Shown here one piece after another: positions 8,557 through 17,094 of a stretch of 64,000 nucleotides of DNA. A program made the translations under genes and the position numbers. Origin of the DNA: Catenulisporales bacterium (GTDB lineage Bacteria; Actinomycetota; Actinomycetes; Streptomycetales; Catenulisporaceae). Within the stretch, counting starts at the first letter, position 1. The number at the start of each line of letters is the position of its first letter. Where the stretch lies: contig JAEKKI010000169.1 of assembly GCA_019510485.1 (NCBI GenBank), positions 18,333 to 82,332 of the forward strand, read 5' to 3'. The notes below the pieces were generated by a model. It was not told the origin of the DNA and searched no databases. It saw nothing but the letters and a program-made list of their open reading frames with translations.

Positions 8557-10032
8557 GTGAGACCCAAGCCACGTCGTCAGCCCCACCACTCCTCCCGTCC
8601 CGGTACCCCGAACCGGCGGGCGCATCCGCCCTCGCCGACGCGCCATCCGGAGCTGCCGCCGGAGTTCGAGCAGCTCTTCGACGCCCTCGACGAGGTCTAC
8701 GGCGATCCGCGCATCGTGCGCACGCCGCTGGACGCCGAGCTGTGGGCCTCGGCGTTCCTGGGCGGTCTGTGGAGCGCGGCGCTGCAACAGGACGACGAGC
8801 CCGAGGGCGCCGAGCTCGGCCTGGTCGAGGTGCTGGAGCTGGTCGGCTCGCCGCGGACGCAGGCGGTGCTGTGCGCGGTGTCTTCGGTGGCCACCCCGGA
8901 AGTGGCGACGCGGGCCGCGCAGGCCTCCGAGCGCCTGTTCCGCAAGGGCGTGCGGCGCCCGGACTGGTACGGCGCGTCGTTGCAGCCGGTGGAGTTCCTG
9001 GAGGGCTGGTCGGTCTCCGACGTGTTCGCCGACGGCGAGCTGCTGATCGCGGCCTTCAAGCGCGGCAAGGACAAGTACGCGTTCACCGCGACTGTGGCCA
9101 ACAACGCGCAGGGCAGCGTGGTGGAGGTCCTCCTCGTGGACCCGGCGGACCTGCCGGACATCCTGGGGGAGATCCGCGCGGAGTTCTCCGAGGGCCCCGA
9201 GGGCGTGTTCTCGCTGGACCGTATCGACGGCGCCGAGCTGCGGCGGCGGCTGGAGCCCGCGGTGCTGGAGACCGTCGTCGACGAGGACGAGCTCGACGAC
9301 GACTTCGACGCCGAGTTCGACGACGAACTGGACGACGAGGACGCCGGGCTGGACCTGGACGGGCTGGACGAGGCGGAGCCGGACGGCGCCGTCGGCGACC
9401 CGCCGGACAGCCCGATGGGATTCACCGCCATCGGCGATCTCGGCGATCTCGGCGATCTCGAAGACCTCGAAGACCTCGAAGAGCTCGAAGACCTCGACGC
9501 GTTCGAGGAGGACGACGACGAGGGCGACGACTTCGCCGCGCTCCGGGCCCTGATGCTCTCCCGCCTGGCCGTGCTGCCGGAGCCGGCCGAGCTGCCCGGC
9601 GGCGCCGACTTCGGCTACGACCTCGACGACCTGCCGGCCCTGCTGGACGAGTTCGCCGCCAGCGATGACGCCTGCGGGCTGCCGCATCCGGCGATCGTGC
9701 GGGAATGGGGCGAGGTGTTCGCCCGGCTCGGGCTGACCGAGTTCGCCGGCGACCCGCCCTTATACGGGCCGGAGAAGTTCGACACCTTGATCAACGTCCT
9801 GATCCCGGCCCGGGTGAACGCCGACGACGTCCAGCTGGAGCTGCTGGAGCCGGTCGCGCGGGCCTGGGCGCGGTGGTCGACGCGCCGGGTGGGGCTGACC
9901 GAGCCGGTGGCCGACTACCTGGTCGAGGCGGTCGAGGAGAGTTTCGAGGACTTCCCGCAGGCCTACGGCGACCCGGTCTTCGCGATGGACCGGCACATGT
10001 TCGGCTTCACCATGCAGTCGACGGCGGGCTGA
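8557..10032 (+). CDS. Acidic protein of unknown function
   Basis: 491 residues. A basic, Pro/His-rich head of about 35 residues is followed by a folded-looking region (about 40-250) with regular helices, then a strongly acidic, probably disordered stretch (about 245-330) containing Asp/Glu/Leu repeats, and a second helical region (about 350-490). No catalytic motif recognised. GTG at 8557 is the start; an ATG at 8549 runs into a stop after three codons. It might be a regulatory or scaffold protein, but the sequence does not show which. The internal 9-bp repeat is listed separately. Confidence 0.8.
   Translation: MRPKPRRQPHHSSRPGTPNRRAHPPSPTRHPELPPEFEQLFDALDEVYGDPRIVRTPLDAELWASAFLGGLWSAALQQDDEPEGAELGLVEVLELVGSPRTQAVLCAVSSVATPEVATRAAQASERLFRKGVRRPDWYGASLQPVEFLEGWSVSDVFADGELLIAAFKRGKDKYAFTATVANNAQGSVVEVLLVDPADLPDILGEIRAEFSEGPEGVFSLDRIDGAELRRRLEPAVLETVVDEDELDDDFDAEFDDELDDEDAGLDLDGLDEAEPDGAVGDPPDSPMGFTAIGDLGDLGDLEDLEDLEELEDLDAFEEDDDEGDDFAALRALMLSRLAVLPEPAELPGGADFGYDLDDLPALLDEFAASDDACGLPHPAIVREWGEVFARLGLTEFAGDPPLYGPEKFDTLINVLIPARVNADDVQLELLEPVARAWARWSTRRVGLTEPVADYLVEAVEESFEDFPQAYGDPVFAMDRHMFGFTMQSTAG
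9433..9495 (+). repeat. Tandem 9-bp repeat in the acidic gene
   Basis: Seven consecutive 9-bp units: GGCGATCTC three times, then GAAGACCTC, GAAGACCTC, GAAGAGCTC and GAAGACCTC. They encode Gly-Asp-Leu and Glu-Asp/Glu-Leu triplets. The unit is clearly related in sequence to the GACGACCTC repeat in ccsB, 2.6 kb away. Confidence 0.93.
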
Positions 10033-10051
10033 GCGGGCGGCTCCGCCCGCT
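10032..10051. terminator. Hairpin between convergent genes
   Basis: Arms AGCGGGCGG (10032-10040) and CCGCCCGCT (10043-10051) form a compact GC hairpin immediately after the stop of the acidic gene and before the end of the opposing membrane gene. There is no T-run, so it would be a U-less bidirectional terminator of the kind common in high-GC actinobacteria. Confidence 0.6.
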
Positions 10052-10079
10052 GTCGGTCCGCTCGGCTCTCCGGCCCCGC

Positions 10080-10508
10080 TTAGTTCTCCGGCCGGTCGCG
10101 CTTCAGCTGCTCGCCGAGCCGGCGCAGGAACTCCGGGTCGTCGTCCGGCGGCACCGCCCAGGCGCTCGGCGCGTTCCCCGGGCGTACCGGCGGCGTGCCC
10201 CGGTCGCTGTACCGCACTGTGGGCAGACCGGTGCCGACGATCCGCGGCCGGGCCTGGTGGGTGCCGCGGCCCCAGGGGTTGAGCATCCCGGCGTGCGCGT
10301 CGGTGGCCCGGCGCCGGGGGTCGTGCGGCTGCGCGGCCCGGCCGCTGATGATCCACAGCAGTGCCCCGAAATACGGCACGGCGATCAGCACCGCCCACGC
10401 CGGTTTCGGCAGCATGCGCACGTAAGGGCGCGGGGTGAGCAGGCAGTCGACCCAGGCGAAGATCGCCAGGGCGATGGGGATCAGCCACTGGACCACGAAG
10501 CGGAGCAA
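10080..10508 (-). CDS. PLDc N-terminal-domain membrane protein
   Basis: 142 residues. The N-terminal half has two hydrophobic helices (VVQWLIPIALAIFAWVD and AWAVLIAVPYFGALLWIISG) separated by LLTPRPYVRMLPKP, the pattern of the phospholipase D-nuclease N-terminal (PLDc_N) domain. The C-terminal half is a hydrophilic, Pro/Arg-rich tail. The TTG start is supported by AGGGAGG about 6 nt upstream; no ATG is available. Role unknown; in other proteins this two-helix unit anchors partner domains, but here it stands alone. Confidence 0.75.
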   Translation of the reverse strand: MLRFVVQWLIPIALAIFAWVDCLLTPRPYVRMLPKPAWAVLIAVPYFGALLWIISGRAAQPHDPRRRATDAHAGMLNPWGRGTHQARPRIVGTGLPTVRYSDRGTPPVRPGNAPSAWAVPPDDDPEFLRRLGEQLKRDRPEN

Positions 10509-10618
10509 CGCCCACCCTCCCTGAATATCGGGGGCTCAAACATCTCAACAGTAACTGTGAAGTTCCGACTGCGGGACCGGTACGGGGGTCTCCCCACGTC
10601 TGACACATACTGGTCACC

Positions 10619-12100
10619 ATGGCCTACGAAGATCTGCGCTCCTTCCTGAAGGCCCTCGAACGCCGGGGGCAGCTCAAGCGCGTCCGGGCGGAGGTCGATC
10701 CGTACCTGGAAGTGGCGGAGATCACCGATCGGGTGCAGAAGGCGCCGCGCGGCGACCACCGCGCGAACCCCGCGCTGCTGTTCGAGAACGTGCGCGGCGC
10801 GCGGACCCCGTCCGGTACGCCGATACCGTTGGCCATGAACGTCTTCGGCACCGAGGAACGCCTCTGCCTGGCCCTGGGCCTGAAGGACCTCGACGAGATC
10901 GGCGAACGCATCGGCGACCTGCTCAAGCCGGAGCTCCCGCACGGCGTGTCCGGGCTGCGCGACGCTTTGGGCAAGGCCGCGCAGCTGAAGTCGGTGCCGC
11001 CCAAGCACGTGAAGAAGGCCCCGGTGCAGGAGGTGGTGCTCACCGGCGACGACGTCGACCTGGACCTGCTGCCGGCGCTGCACACCTGGCCCGAGGACGG
11101 CGGCTCGTTCTTCAACCTGGGCCTGACCCACACCAAGCATCCCGAGACCGGCGGCCGGAACCTGGGCCTGTACCGGTTGCAGCGCCAGGACCAGCGCACG
11201 ATCTCGATGCACTGGCAGATTCACAAGGACTCCACGAACCACTACGCCGTGGCGCAGCGCCGAGGCGAGCGGCTGCCGGTCGCGGTGGCGTTCGGCTGCC
11301 CGCCGGCCGTGGCCTACGCGGCCACCGCGCCGCTGCCGTCGGACATCGACGAGTACCTGTTCGCCGGTTTCATCCAGGGCAAGCGCGTGGAACTGGTGGA
11401 CTGCAAGACGGTGCCGCTTCAAGTGCCGGCGAACGCCGAGGTCGTACTCGAAGGCTGGCTGGAGCCCGGCGTGACGCTGCCCGAGGGGCCGTTCGGCGAC
11501 CACACCGGCTTCTACACGCCGGTGGAGCCGTTCCCCGCGCTGACGGTGTCCGCGATGACGATGCGCGCCGAGCCGATGTTCCAGTCGATCGTCGTCGGCC
11601 GCCCGCCGACCGAGGACGGCCCGCTGGGCAGGGCCACCGAGCGCTTCTTCCTGCCGCTGCTGAAGATCATCGTGCCGGACCTGGTGGACTACTCGCTGCC
11701 GGAGGCCGGCGGTTTCCACAACTGCGCGATCGTCTCCATCGACAAGCGCTACCCCAAGCACGCGCAGAAGGTGATGCACGCCATTTGGGGCGCGCACCTG
11801 ATGTCGCTGACCAAGCTGATCATCGTCGTGGACGCCGACTGCGATGTGCACGACTACGCCGAGGTGGCGTGGCGGGCGTTCGGGAACGTGGACTACTCGC
11901 GGGACCTGACGGTGGTCGAGGGCGTCGTCGACCACCTGGACCACGCCTCCTACCAGCAGTTCTACGGCGGCAAGGCGGGCATCGACGCCACCGCCAAACT
12001 CCCGGAGGAGGGCTACCGCCGCGGCTGGCCCGAGATGATCACCTCCGACCCGCTGACCGCCGCGAAGGTCGACCGCCGCTGGAAGGAGTACGGCTTCTGA
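10619..12100 (+). CDS. UbiD-family decarboxylase for menaquinone biosynthesis
   Basis: 493 residues, full length for the prenyl-FMN-dependent UbiD family. Visible marks include the cofactor-site stretch NLGLYRLQRQDQRTISMHWQ (20 residues) and the conserved LPEGPFGDHTGFY with the catalytic acidic residues. In the futalosine pathway this enzyme removes the carboxyl group of a (prenylated) dihydroxynaphthoate. The context is decisive: its stop overlaps the prenyltransferase mqnP by 1 bp and a UbiX flavin prenyltransferase, which makes the cofactor, is 1.7 kb downstream. The ATG at 10619 matches the usual family N-terminus. Confidence 0.95.
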   Translation: MAYEDLRSFLKALERRGQLKRVRAEVDPYLEVAEITDRVQKAPRGDHRANPALLFENVRGARTPSGTPIPLAMNVFGTEERLCLALGLKDLDEIGERIGDLLKPELPHGVSGLRDALGKAAQLKSVPPKHVKKAPVQEVVLTGDDVDLDLLPALHTWPEDGGSFFNLGLTHTKHPETGGRNLGLYRLQRQDQRTISMHWQIHKDSTNHYAVAQRRGERLPVAVAFGCPPAVAYAATAPLPSDIDEYLFAGFIQGKRVELVDCKTVPLQVPANAEVVLEGWLEPGVTLPEGPFGDHTGFYTPVEPFPALTVSAMTMRAEPMFQSIVVGRPPTEDGPLGRATERFFLPLLKIIVPDLVDYSLPEAGGFHNCAIVSIDKRYPKHAQKVMHAIWGAHLMSLTKLIIVVDADCDVHDYAEVAWRAFGNVDYSRDLTVVEGVVDHLDHASYQQFYGGKAGIDATAKLPEEGYRRGWPEMITSDPLTAAKVDRRWKEYGF

Positions 12101-13047
12101 TGTCCGCCGCACCCGTGGAGCCCACCGGCACCACCCGCGAGATCAACGAGGCCCCGGAGACCGCCCGGGGCCTGGCCGGCGGGACCCGCGCGTTCCTGCG
12201 CCTGGTCCTGATCGAGCACTCGGTCTTCGCCCTGCCCTTCGCCTACATCAGCGCCCTGTGGGCGATGTCCGAGACCAGCGGCCACGTGAACTGGGCCAAG
12301 CTCCTCCTGATCACAGTCGCCATGGTCGGCGCCCGCACCTTCGCCATGGCGATGAACCGCATCATCGACCGCGAGATCGACGCCCGGAACCCGCGCACCC
12401 AGATGCGCGAACTGGTCACCGGCGCGGTGTCGGTGCGCACGGCCTACCTCGGCGCCTTCACCGCCCTGGCGGTGTTCCTGGCCGCCGCGGCGTCCCTGAA
12501 CCGCCTATCGCTGTTCCTGGCCCCGCTCGCGGTCCTCCCGCTGGTCGTCTACCCCTACGGCAAGCGCTTCACGAACTACCCGCACGCGATCCTCGGCATC
12601 GCCCAGGCCATCGGCCCGATGGGTGCCTGGATCGGCGTCACCGGCCACTGGTCGTGGCAGGCCACGCTGCTGGGCCTGGCCGTCGGCTTCTGGATCGGCG
12701 GCTTCGACTTGATCTTCGCCTGCCAGGACGTCGCCGCCGACCGGGTGATCGGCGTGCGCTCGGTGCCGGCCCGTTTCGGGATCGCCGCGGCACTGCGGGC
12801 TTCGGTGGCGACGCACGTGATCACGCTCGGCCTGCTTGTGTGGTTCGGTGTGGTGGCGCACGGCGGGGCGCTGTGGTGGATCGGCGTCGCGGTGGTCGCC
12901 GGGGCGTTCTGGTACGAGCACTCGCTGGTAAAACCGGATGACTTGTCGAGGGTGAACCGGGCATTCTTCACCACCAACGGCTTCGTGGGGATCTCGCTGT
13001 TCTGCTTCGCTCTGATCGACCTGATCGTGCGGGGGCTCGGGGCCTGA
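12100..13047 (+). CDS. mqnP: UbiA-family prenyltransferase MqnP
   Basis: 315-residue integral membrane enzyme that attaches the polyprenyl tail in futalosine-route menaquinone synthesis. Both Asp-rich UbiA motifs are present: AMNRIIDREIDARNPRT (N-x3-D-x3-D) near residue 85 and FDLIFACQDVAADR near residue 205. About eight to nine helices. ATG at 12100 overlaps the upstream decarboxylase stop (TGATG), so translation is probably coupled. The first 25 residues are hydrophilic and extend beyond the usual family start. Confidence 0.95.
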   Translation: MSAAPVEPTGTTREINEAPETARGLAGGTRAFLRLVLIEHSVFALPFAYISALWAMSETSGHVNWAKLLLITVAMVGARTFAMAMNRIIDREIDARNPRTQMRELVTGAVSVRTAYLGAFTALAVFLAAAASLNRLSLFLAPLAVLPLVVYPYGKRFTNYPHAILGIAQAIGPMGAWIGVTGHWSWQATLLGLAVGFWIGGFDLIFACQDVAADRVIGVRSVPARFGIAAALRASVATHVITLGLLVWFGVVAHGGALWWIGVAVVAGAFWYEHSLVKPDDLSRVNRAFFTTNGFVGISLFCFALIDLIVRGLGA

Positions 13048-13066
13048 CTTTCGATCGGGAGGGCAC

Positions 13067-13714
13067 GTGATCTCGTTCTCACAGCTGGTGCTGGTCTCCG
13101 GGGCCGCGCTGATCTTCGCGCTCGTGCCGGGGCCCGCGGTGGTGTTCATCGTGACGCGCTCGGTGGACCAGAACCGGCGCGCCGGCATGGCCTCGGGCCT
13201 CGGCGTGGCGGTCGGCAACTGGACCCTGGTGGTCGGCGCCGCTTACGGGCTGTCGGCGCTGCTCGCGACCTCCGAGATCGCCTATGACGTGGTCCGGTTC
13301 GCCGGCGCGGCCTATCTGATCCATCTGGGCGTCCGCCGCCTCCTGGACCGGCGGGCGGCCTTCGAGGCCGACGCGGCGCCGCCGCAGCCGCTGCGCCGGC
13401 TGTTCGGCCAGGGCGTGCTGGTCGGCGTCCTGAACCCGAAGGCCGCGCTGTTCTTCTTCTCGTTCCTGCCGCAGTTCGTGGTGAGCGGGCACGGCGCCGT
13501 GGCGACGCAGATGCTGGTGCTCGGGACGCTCGTGGTGGGGATCACCCTGGCGAGCGACTGCGGCTACGCGACGCTGGCCGGGGGCGTCGGACAGGCGCTG
13601 CTGCGGCGGCCGAAGGTGGTCCGGCGGCAGCAGGTGGTCGCCGGGTGCGTGTACATCGGGCTGGGCGTGGCGGCGGCGGTGACCGGGCCGAGCGGGGCGA
13701 AGGCGACGTCGTAG
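13067..13714 (+). CDS. LysE family translocator
   Basis: 215 residues with about six helices and the family signature LIFALVPGPAVVFIVTRSV near the N-terminus, followed by GVRRLLDRR and a C-terminal GYATLAGGVGQALLRRPKV. LysE/RhtB proteins export amino acids or related small molecules. GTG at 13067 has GGGAGGG just upstream. It lies 19 bp after mqnP in the same direction, yet has no obvious role in menaquinone synthesis; an Lrp-type regulator 1.7 kb away would be a natural partner for an amino acid exporter. Confidence 0.9.
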   Translation: MISFSQLVLVSGAALIFALVPGPAVVFIVTRSVDQNRRAGMASGLGVAVGNWTLVVGAAYGLSALLATSEIAYDVVRFAGAAYLIHLGVRRLLDRRAAFEADAAPPQPLRRLFGQGVLVGVLNPKAALFFFSFLPQFVVSGHGAVATQMLVLGTLVVGITLASDCGYATLAGGVGQALLRRPKVVRRQQVVAGCVYIGLGVAAAVTGPSGAKATS

Positions 13715-13828
13715 GGGTCTGCCGGGGGCATGCAGGCCGAGGCGCTGGAGATCGCCGAGGTCGATGTCCAGGTGCACGAGTGAGCCCGGTCGGCACCAGC
13801 GCTCCGTGACCCGGCGGACAATAGAAGC

Positions 13829-14479
13829 ATGATCGCCCCGCCCCTCCCCGTCCGCCGCCCCTGGATCGTCGGCGTCTCCGGCGCCTCCGGCACCCCCTAC
13901 GCCGCCGCGACCATCCGCGGGCTGCTCGACGCGGGCGAGGACCTGGACCTCGTGGTCAGCCGGGCGGCGCGGCTGACGATCCTCGACGAGACCGGGATCT
14001 CCTTCCGGGACGCCCATTGGCGCGAGGACTTGGCCATCTGGCTCGGCTGGCCGGCCGACCACCCCCGGCTCGACGCCGTCCGCTACTGGCCGGCCGGCGA
14101 CTTCGCGGCCGGGCCGTCCTCCGGCAGCTATCCGGCCCGGGGCATGGTCGTGGTGCCGGCGTCCACGGCCGCTGTCGCCGGGATCGCGCTGGGGTTGTCC
14201 AAGGACCTGTTGCAGCGGGCCGCCGATGTGAACCTCAAGGAGCGGCGGCCGGTCGTGGTCTGTGTGCGGGAGACCCCGCTCAACCGGGCCACGCTGCGGC
14301 ACATGGTGGAGCTCGACGAGGCCGGGGCCGTGGTGCTGCCCGCCGCGCCCGGGTTCTACGCGGGGCTGAAGGACGTGCAGCAGCTCGTCGACTTCGTCGC
14401 CGGCAAGATCCTGGACGTGCTCGGCGTCGAGCACACGCTCTTCCAGCGCTGGCGCGGGGAGTTGGGTTCCGCGCACTGA
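13829..14479 (+). CDS. ubiX: UbiX-family flavin prenyltransferase
   Basis: 216 residues. The N-terminal VGVSGASGTPYAAATIRGLL is the FMN/dimethylallyl phosphate binding loop of UbiX proteins; VVVPASTAAVAGIALGLSKD and VVCVRETPLNRATLRHM are the second and third conserved segments. The enzyme builds prenyl-FMN for UbiD-type decarboxylases, so it is the cofactor supplier for the decarboxylase at 10619. The ATG at 13829 is the only start giving the canonical N-terminus. Confidence 0.95.
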   Translation: MIAPPLPVRRPWIVGVSGASGTPYAAATIRGLLDAGEDLDLVVSRAARLTILDETGISFRDAHWREDLAIWLGWPADHPRLDAVRYWPAGDFAAGPSSGSYPARGMVVVPASTAAVAGIALGLSKDLLQRAADVNLKERRPVVVCVRETPLNRATLRHMVELDEAGAVVLPAAPGFYAGLKDVQQLVDFVAGKILDVLGVEHTLFQRWRGELGSAH

Positions 14480-14521
14480 GACGGGGTTCGCCGGGCGCCG
14501 CATAGACGTAAGCGGCCTGAG

Positions 14522-14527
14522 TACTGT
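14522..14527 (+). promoter_or_regulatory. Leaderless -10 box for the DUF3291 gene
   Basis: TACTGT ends 6 nt before the ATG at 14534, so transcription would begin at or beside the start codon. No clear -35. Confidence 0.45.
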
Positions 14528-14533
14528 GCGCCC

Positions 14534-15019
14534 ATGGACACCGTCGACTCTCTGTCCGGCCCCTTTGAGGGCTTCCACCTCGCACAAGTGAACATCGGCC
14601 GGCTCGTCGCGCCGCTGGACGACCCGGCGGTCGCGGACTTCACCAAGAATCTGGGGCGGATCAACGCCCAGGGCAAGGAGATGCCGGGCTTCGTCTGGCT
14701 GCTGGAGGGCTCCGATCCCGAACTCGGCGCCACCGAGATCAGCTGGCCCGGCGATCCCGAGATGATCGTCAACCTGACGGTCTGGACGTCCGTCGGCGCC
14801 TTGCGCGACTTCGCCTTCTCCGGTGAGCACCGCGCGCTGCTGGCCCGGCGCAAGGAGTTCTTCCAGAAGCTCCCGGAGGCTCCCACGACCCTGTGGTGGA
14901 TCCCGGCGGGCCACCTCCCCACGGTCCAGGAGGCGCATGACCGGCTGGCGCACTTCCGCGAGCACGGGGCCACCGCGCACGCGTTCTCGTTTCAGCGGCT
15001 GTTCGCGCCGGAGGCATAA
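14534..15019 (+). CDS. DUF3291 domain-containing protein
   Basis: 161 residues. FHLAQVNIGRLVAPLDDPAV near the start and the late LWWIPAGHLPTVQEAHDRL segment match the DUF3291 family, whose fold resembles dimeric ferredoxin-like (antibiotic monooxygenase-type) domains. No enzymatic role is established. The gene follows ubiX in the same direction but has its own leaderless-type -10 box and is closed by a strong hairpin at 15033. Confidence 0.85.
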   Translation: MDTVDSLSGPFEGFHLAQVNIGRLVAPLDDPAVADFTKNLGRINAQGKEMPGFVWLLEGSDPELGATEISWPGDPEMIVNLTVWTSVGALRDFAFSGEHRALLARRKEFFQKLPEAPTTLWWIPAGHLPTVQEAHDRLAHFREHGATAHAFSFQRLFAPEA

Positions 15020-15032
15020 GCGGGAAAACGTA

Positions 15033-15078
15033 GGAGCGCCCGTTCCAGTCCCGGGGGGACGGACTGGACGGGCGCTCC
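15033..15078 (+). terminator. Strong GC hairpin after the DUF3291 gene
   Basis: An 18-bp stem: the left arm starts GGAGCGCCCGT (15033) and ends CCAGTCC, with one bulged T; the right arm is GGACTGGACGGGCGCTCC (15061-15078). It begins 14 nt after the stop. No U-tract follows, as often in high-GC actinobacteria. Confidence 0.8.
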
Positions 15079-15390
15079 CGTCGTTCCGGCCGCCGATCAC
15101 CCGAGCGCCGATCCGAGGGGGGAGTCGATCGGCGCGACGGGCGGCCGGGGCCTGAGTCAGAGTCGGCCCGAGTCAGCGGGATCTAGGCGTTGACGCCTTG
15201 GATCCATCGGGCTTAACCTGATCTATACCTTAGATTCTAAGAATGTATAGCCGGTGTGTCTAATTGATCTAAGGTGAAGCCGGTCACAGATCGTCAACTC
15301 GGCAGGAGCCGGGCGAGCCGATACGCTCGCCTTGATACCCACGGTGAGCGCGGCGGGCGCGGAACCGACACGAAGAGGTGGATGGCAAGC
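15079..15390. other. Longest non-coding gap in the window (about 310 bp)
   Basis: No convincing small gene is seen. The first ~100 bases are GC-rich. From about 15210 to 15275 the sequence becomes markedly AT-rich for this genome and carries nested inverted repeats (listed separately), followed by a GC-rich leader and the GAGGTGG ribosome binding site of the Lrp-type regulator. Confidence 0.7.
15223..15274. promoter_or_regulatory. Nested palindrome, probable Lrp/AsnC operator
   Basis: Inner repeat CTTAGA (15229-15234), T, TCTAAG (15236-15241). Outer repeat CTATAC (15223-15228) and GTATAG (15245-15250). A further half-site ATCTAAGG (15267-15274) is the exact complement of CCTTAGAT (15228-15235). 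The AT-rich composition and dyad symmetry fit an Lrp-family binding site controlling the downstream regulator itself. Confidence 0.6.
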
Positions 15391-15858
15391 ATGGACGCGG
15401 TGGACCGGGCCCTGATCGACGCGCTGCGGACCAACGGCCGCATGTCGTACGCCGAACTGGGCCGCCTGGTCAGTCTGTCCGGGCCGTCGGTGACCGACCG
15501 CATCAACCGGCTGGAGGCCAACGGCGTCATCACCGGCTACCGGGCGATGGTGGCCCCGGACCGGCTCGGCCTGAACGTGACGGCGATGATAGGGATCCTG
15601 CTGTCGGACTCCGCCGAGCTCGACGACGTCGCCTGGCGCCTGCGCGACGTCCCGGAGATCGAGGACTGCTTCTTCGTCGCCGGCGAGGAGTCCTTCCTGC
15701 TGAAGGTCCGCGCCGGCCATCCCGAGGATCTGGAGCGCATCATCGGGCGCATCACCCGCATCCGGGGCGTGGCGCGCACCCGGACCACGATCGCGCTGTC
15801 CACGAAGTGGGAGGACCGCCCGATGCCGCTGGCCGAGCCGGACGAGGACGGTAAATAG
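15391..15858 (+). CDS. Lrp/AsnC family transcriptional regulator
   Basis: 155 residues from the chosen ATG. An N-terminal winged helix-turn-helix (about residues 1-60; MDAVDRALIDALRTNGR, then SYAELGRLVSLSGPSVTDRI) is followed by a RAM ligand domain of about 80 residues with the GEESFLLKVRAGHPEDLE segment. ATG 15391 is preferred over 15382 because it gives the standard family N-terminus and better spacing from GAGGTGG. Family members sense amino acids; the LysE exporter upstream and the palindrome in its promoter suggest autoregulation and possible control of export. Confidence 0.93.
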   Translation: MDAVDRALIDALRTNGRMSYAELGRLVSLSGPSVTDRINRLEANGVITGYRAMVAPDRLGLNVTAMIGILLSDSAELDDVAWRLRDVPEIEDCFFVAGEESFLLKVRAGHPEDLERIIGRITRIRGVARTRTTIALSTKWEDRPMPLAEPDEDGK

Positions 15859-15874
15859 CGCGGGCGGCCGCCGG

Positions 15875-16978
15875 TCAGGCGACGGCGTCCGCCATCGCCG
15901 CCGTGACGGCGGGGCTCCCGTTCCGGTCCGCCCGGCCGGACCACCAGCGCAGCAGGCGGGTCACGCCGAAGTACGCGACCGCGGCGTAGGTCCATCCGGC
16001 CAGGATGTCGACGACGAAGTGCTCGCCGGAGTAGACCAGCGTGGTCGCCATGGCGAGCGGATACGCGACCAGCAGGGCCCGTATCCACTTGTTCGCCACC
16101 GGCCAGAAGAAGAGCAGCAGCAGGGCCGGGTAGGCGCTGTGCAGCGAGGGCATGGCCGCGACGTCGTTGTCGAATGAGCTGCCCCGCTCGAACACCGCCT
16201 GCGCCAGCGGCAGCCCGATGTGGTCGAACATCGGGCCGATCAGCCGGCCGACGGCCGGCAGGTGCCCGTCCTGGCCCGCGATCCACGGCGGATCGGCCGG
16301 ATATAGGACGTACGTGGCGTAGCCGGCGAAGGTCAGGACGCCGTAGCAGGCCAGCAGATGCTGGAAGCGCTGGTAGCGGCGGCGCCACAGCACCGCGAGC
16401 ACGATGAAGATCGTGAAGAAGTGCGTCATGTAGACGCCCCACGCCGCGTAGTCCCACCAGTGCGGGTGTGCCGGGTCGAGGAAGTGGTACTGCAGCCGGT
16501 TGGTCCAGGTGACGCCCAGCCCGAGCGCCTTGTCGATCCGGACCTGGGGACCCCAGTGGATCTTGAACCAGGGGTGGCCGGCGTAGCCGCGCAGCAGCGA
16601 GTAGGTGTAGAGCGCCACCGCGACCGGCAGCCAGTCCCGCAGCACCCGCAGCGGGTTGCCGCCGTTCGCGGCGGCGGCGGTCAGCAGCGCGCCGATCAGC
16701 CAGGCCAGGATGACGTCGTTCTCCAGCGGTACGCCGTCGGTGAACAGGAACCAGCCGAACACGATCAGATAGGCCGGCCAGGCCGCCATCCGGAGGCGGC
16801 GGAGCCATCGGCGCCCGGTCCATGGCAGTGGCTCGGCGGCGTCGGAGGCGGGTCCGAGGGGAACCGCGGCTATGTCCTCGATGCTGACCACTCTCCCGAG
16901 GCGGAGTCGGCTGTTTACGGCCGCGAACGGGTGTGGCGACGCCGGCGAGACCGTGGCTCGCTCCGTGGGCATCAACAC
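15875..16978 (-). CDS. PAP2-superfamily membrane phosphatase
   Basis: 367 residues with about six helices. The phosphatase signature is split as usual: AMPSLHSAYP and, 40 residues later, YSGEHFVVDILAGW, carrying the two catalytic His; the first KX6RP-type motif is not obvious, which is characteristic of the inositol phosphorylceramide synthase-like PAP2_3 subgroup. The likely substrate is a lipid phosphate. It converges with the Lrp gene (16 bp between stops). The first ~55 residues are hydrophilic and may be over-called. Confidence 0.88.
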   Translation of the reverse strand: MLMPTERATVSPASPHPFAAVNSRLRLGRVVSIEDIAAVPLGPASDAAEPLPWTGRRWLRRLRMAAWPAYLIVFGWFLFTDGVPLENDVILAWLIGALLTAAAANGGNPLRVLRDWLPVAVALYTYSLLRGYAGHPWFKIHWGPQVRIDKALGLGVTWTNRLQYHFLDPAHPHWWDYAAWGVYMTHFFTIFIVLAVLWRRRYQRFQHLLACYGVLTFAGYATYVLYPADPPWIAGQDGHLPAVGRLIGPMFDHIGLPLAQAVFERGSSFDNDVAAMPSLHSAYPALLLLFFWPVANKWIRALLVAYPLAMATTLVYSGEHFVVDILAGWTYAAVAYFGVTRLLRWWSGRADRNGSPAVTAAMADAVA

Positions 16979-17094
16979 GAACCCGATGGCCGTGAAGTGG
17001 CCACCGGGTTACCGCGACGAGAACAAGTCTCCACGATGAAGATAATGAAACCGTTAAGACGGCGCGGAGATGTCGCAACGTTCTACATCGCGGT

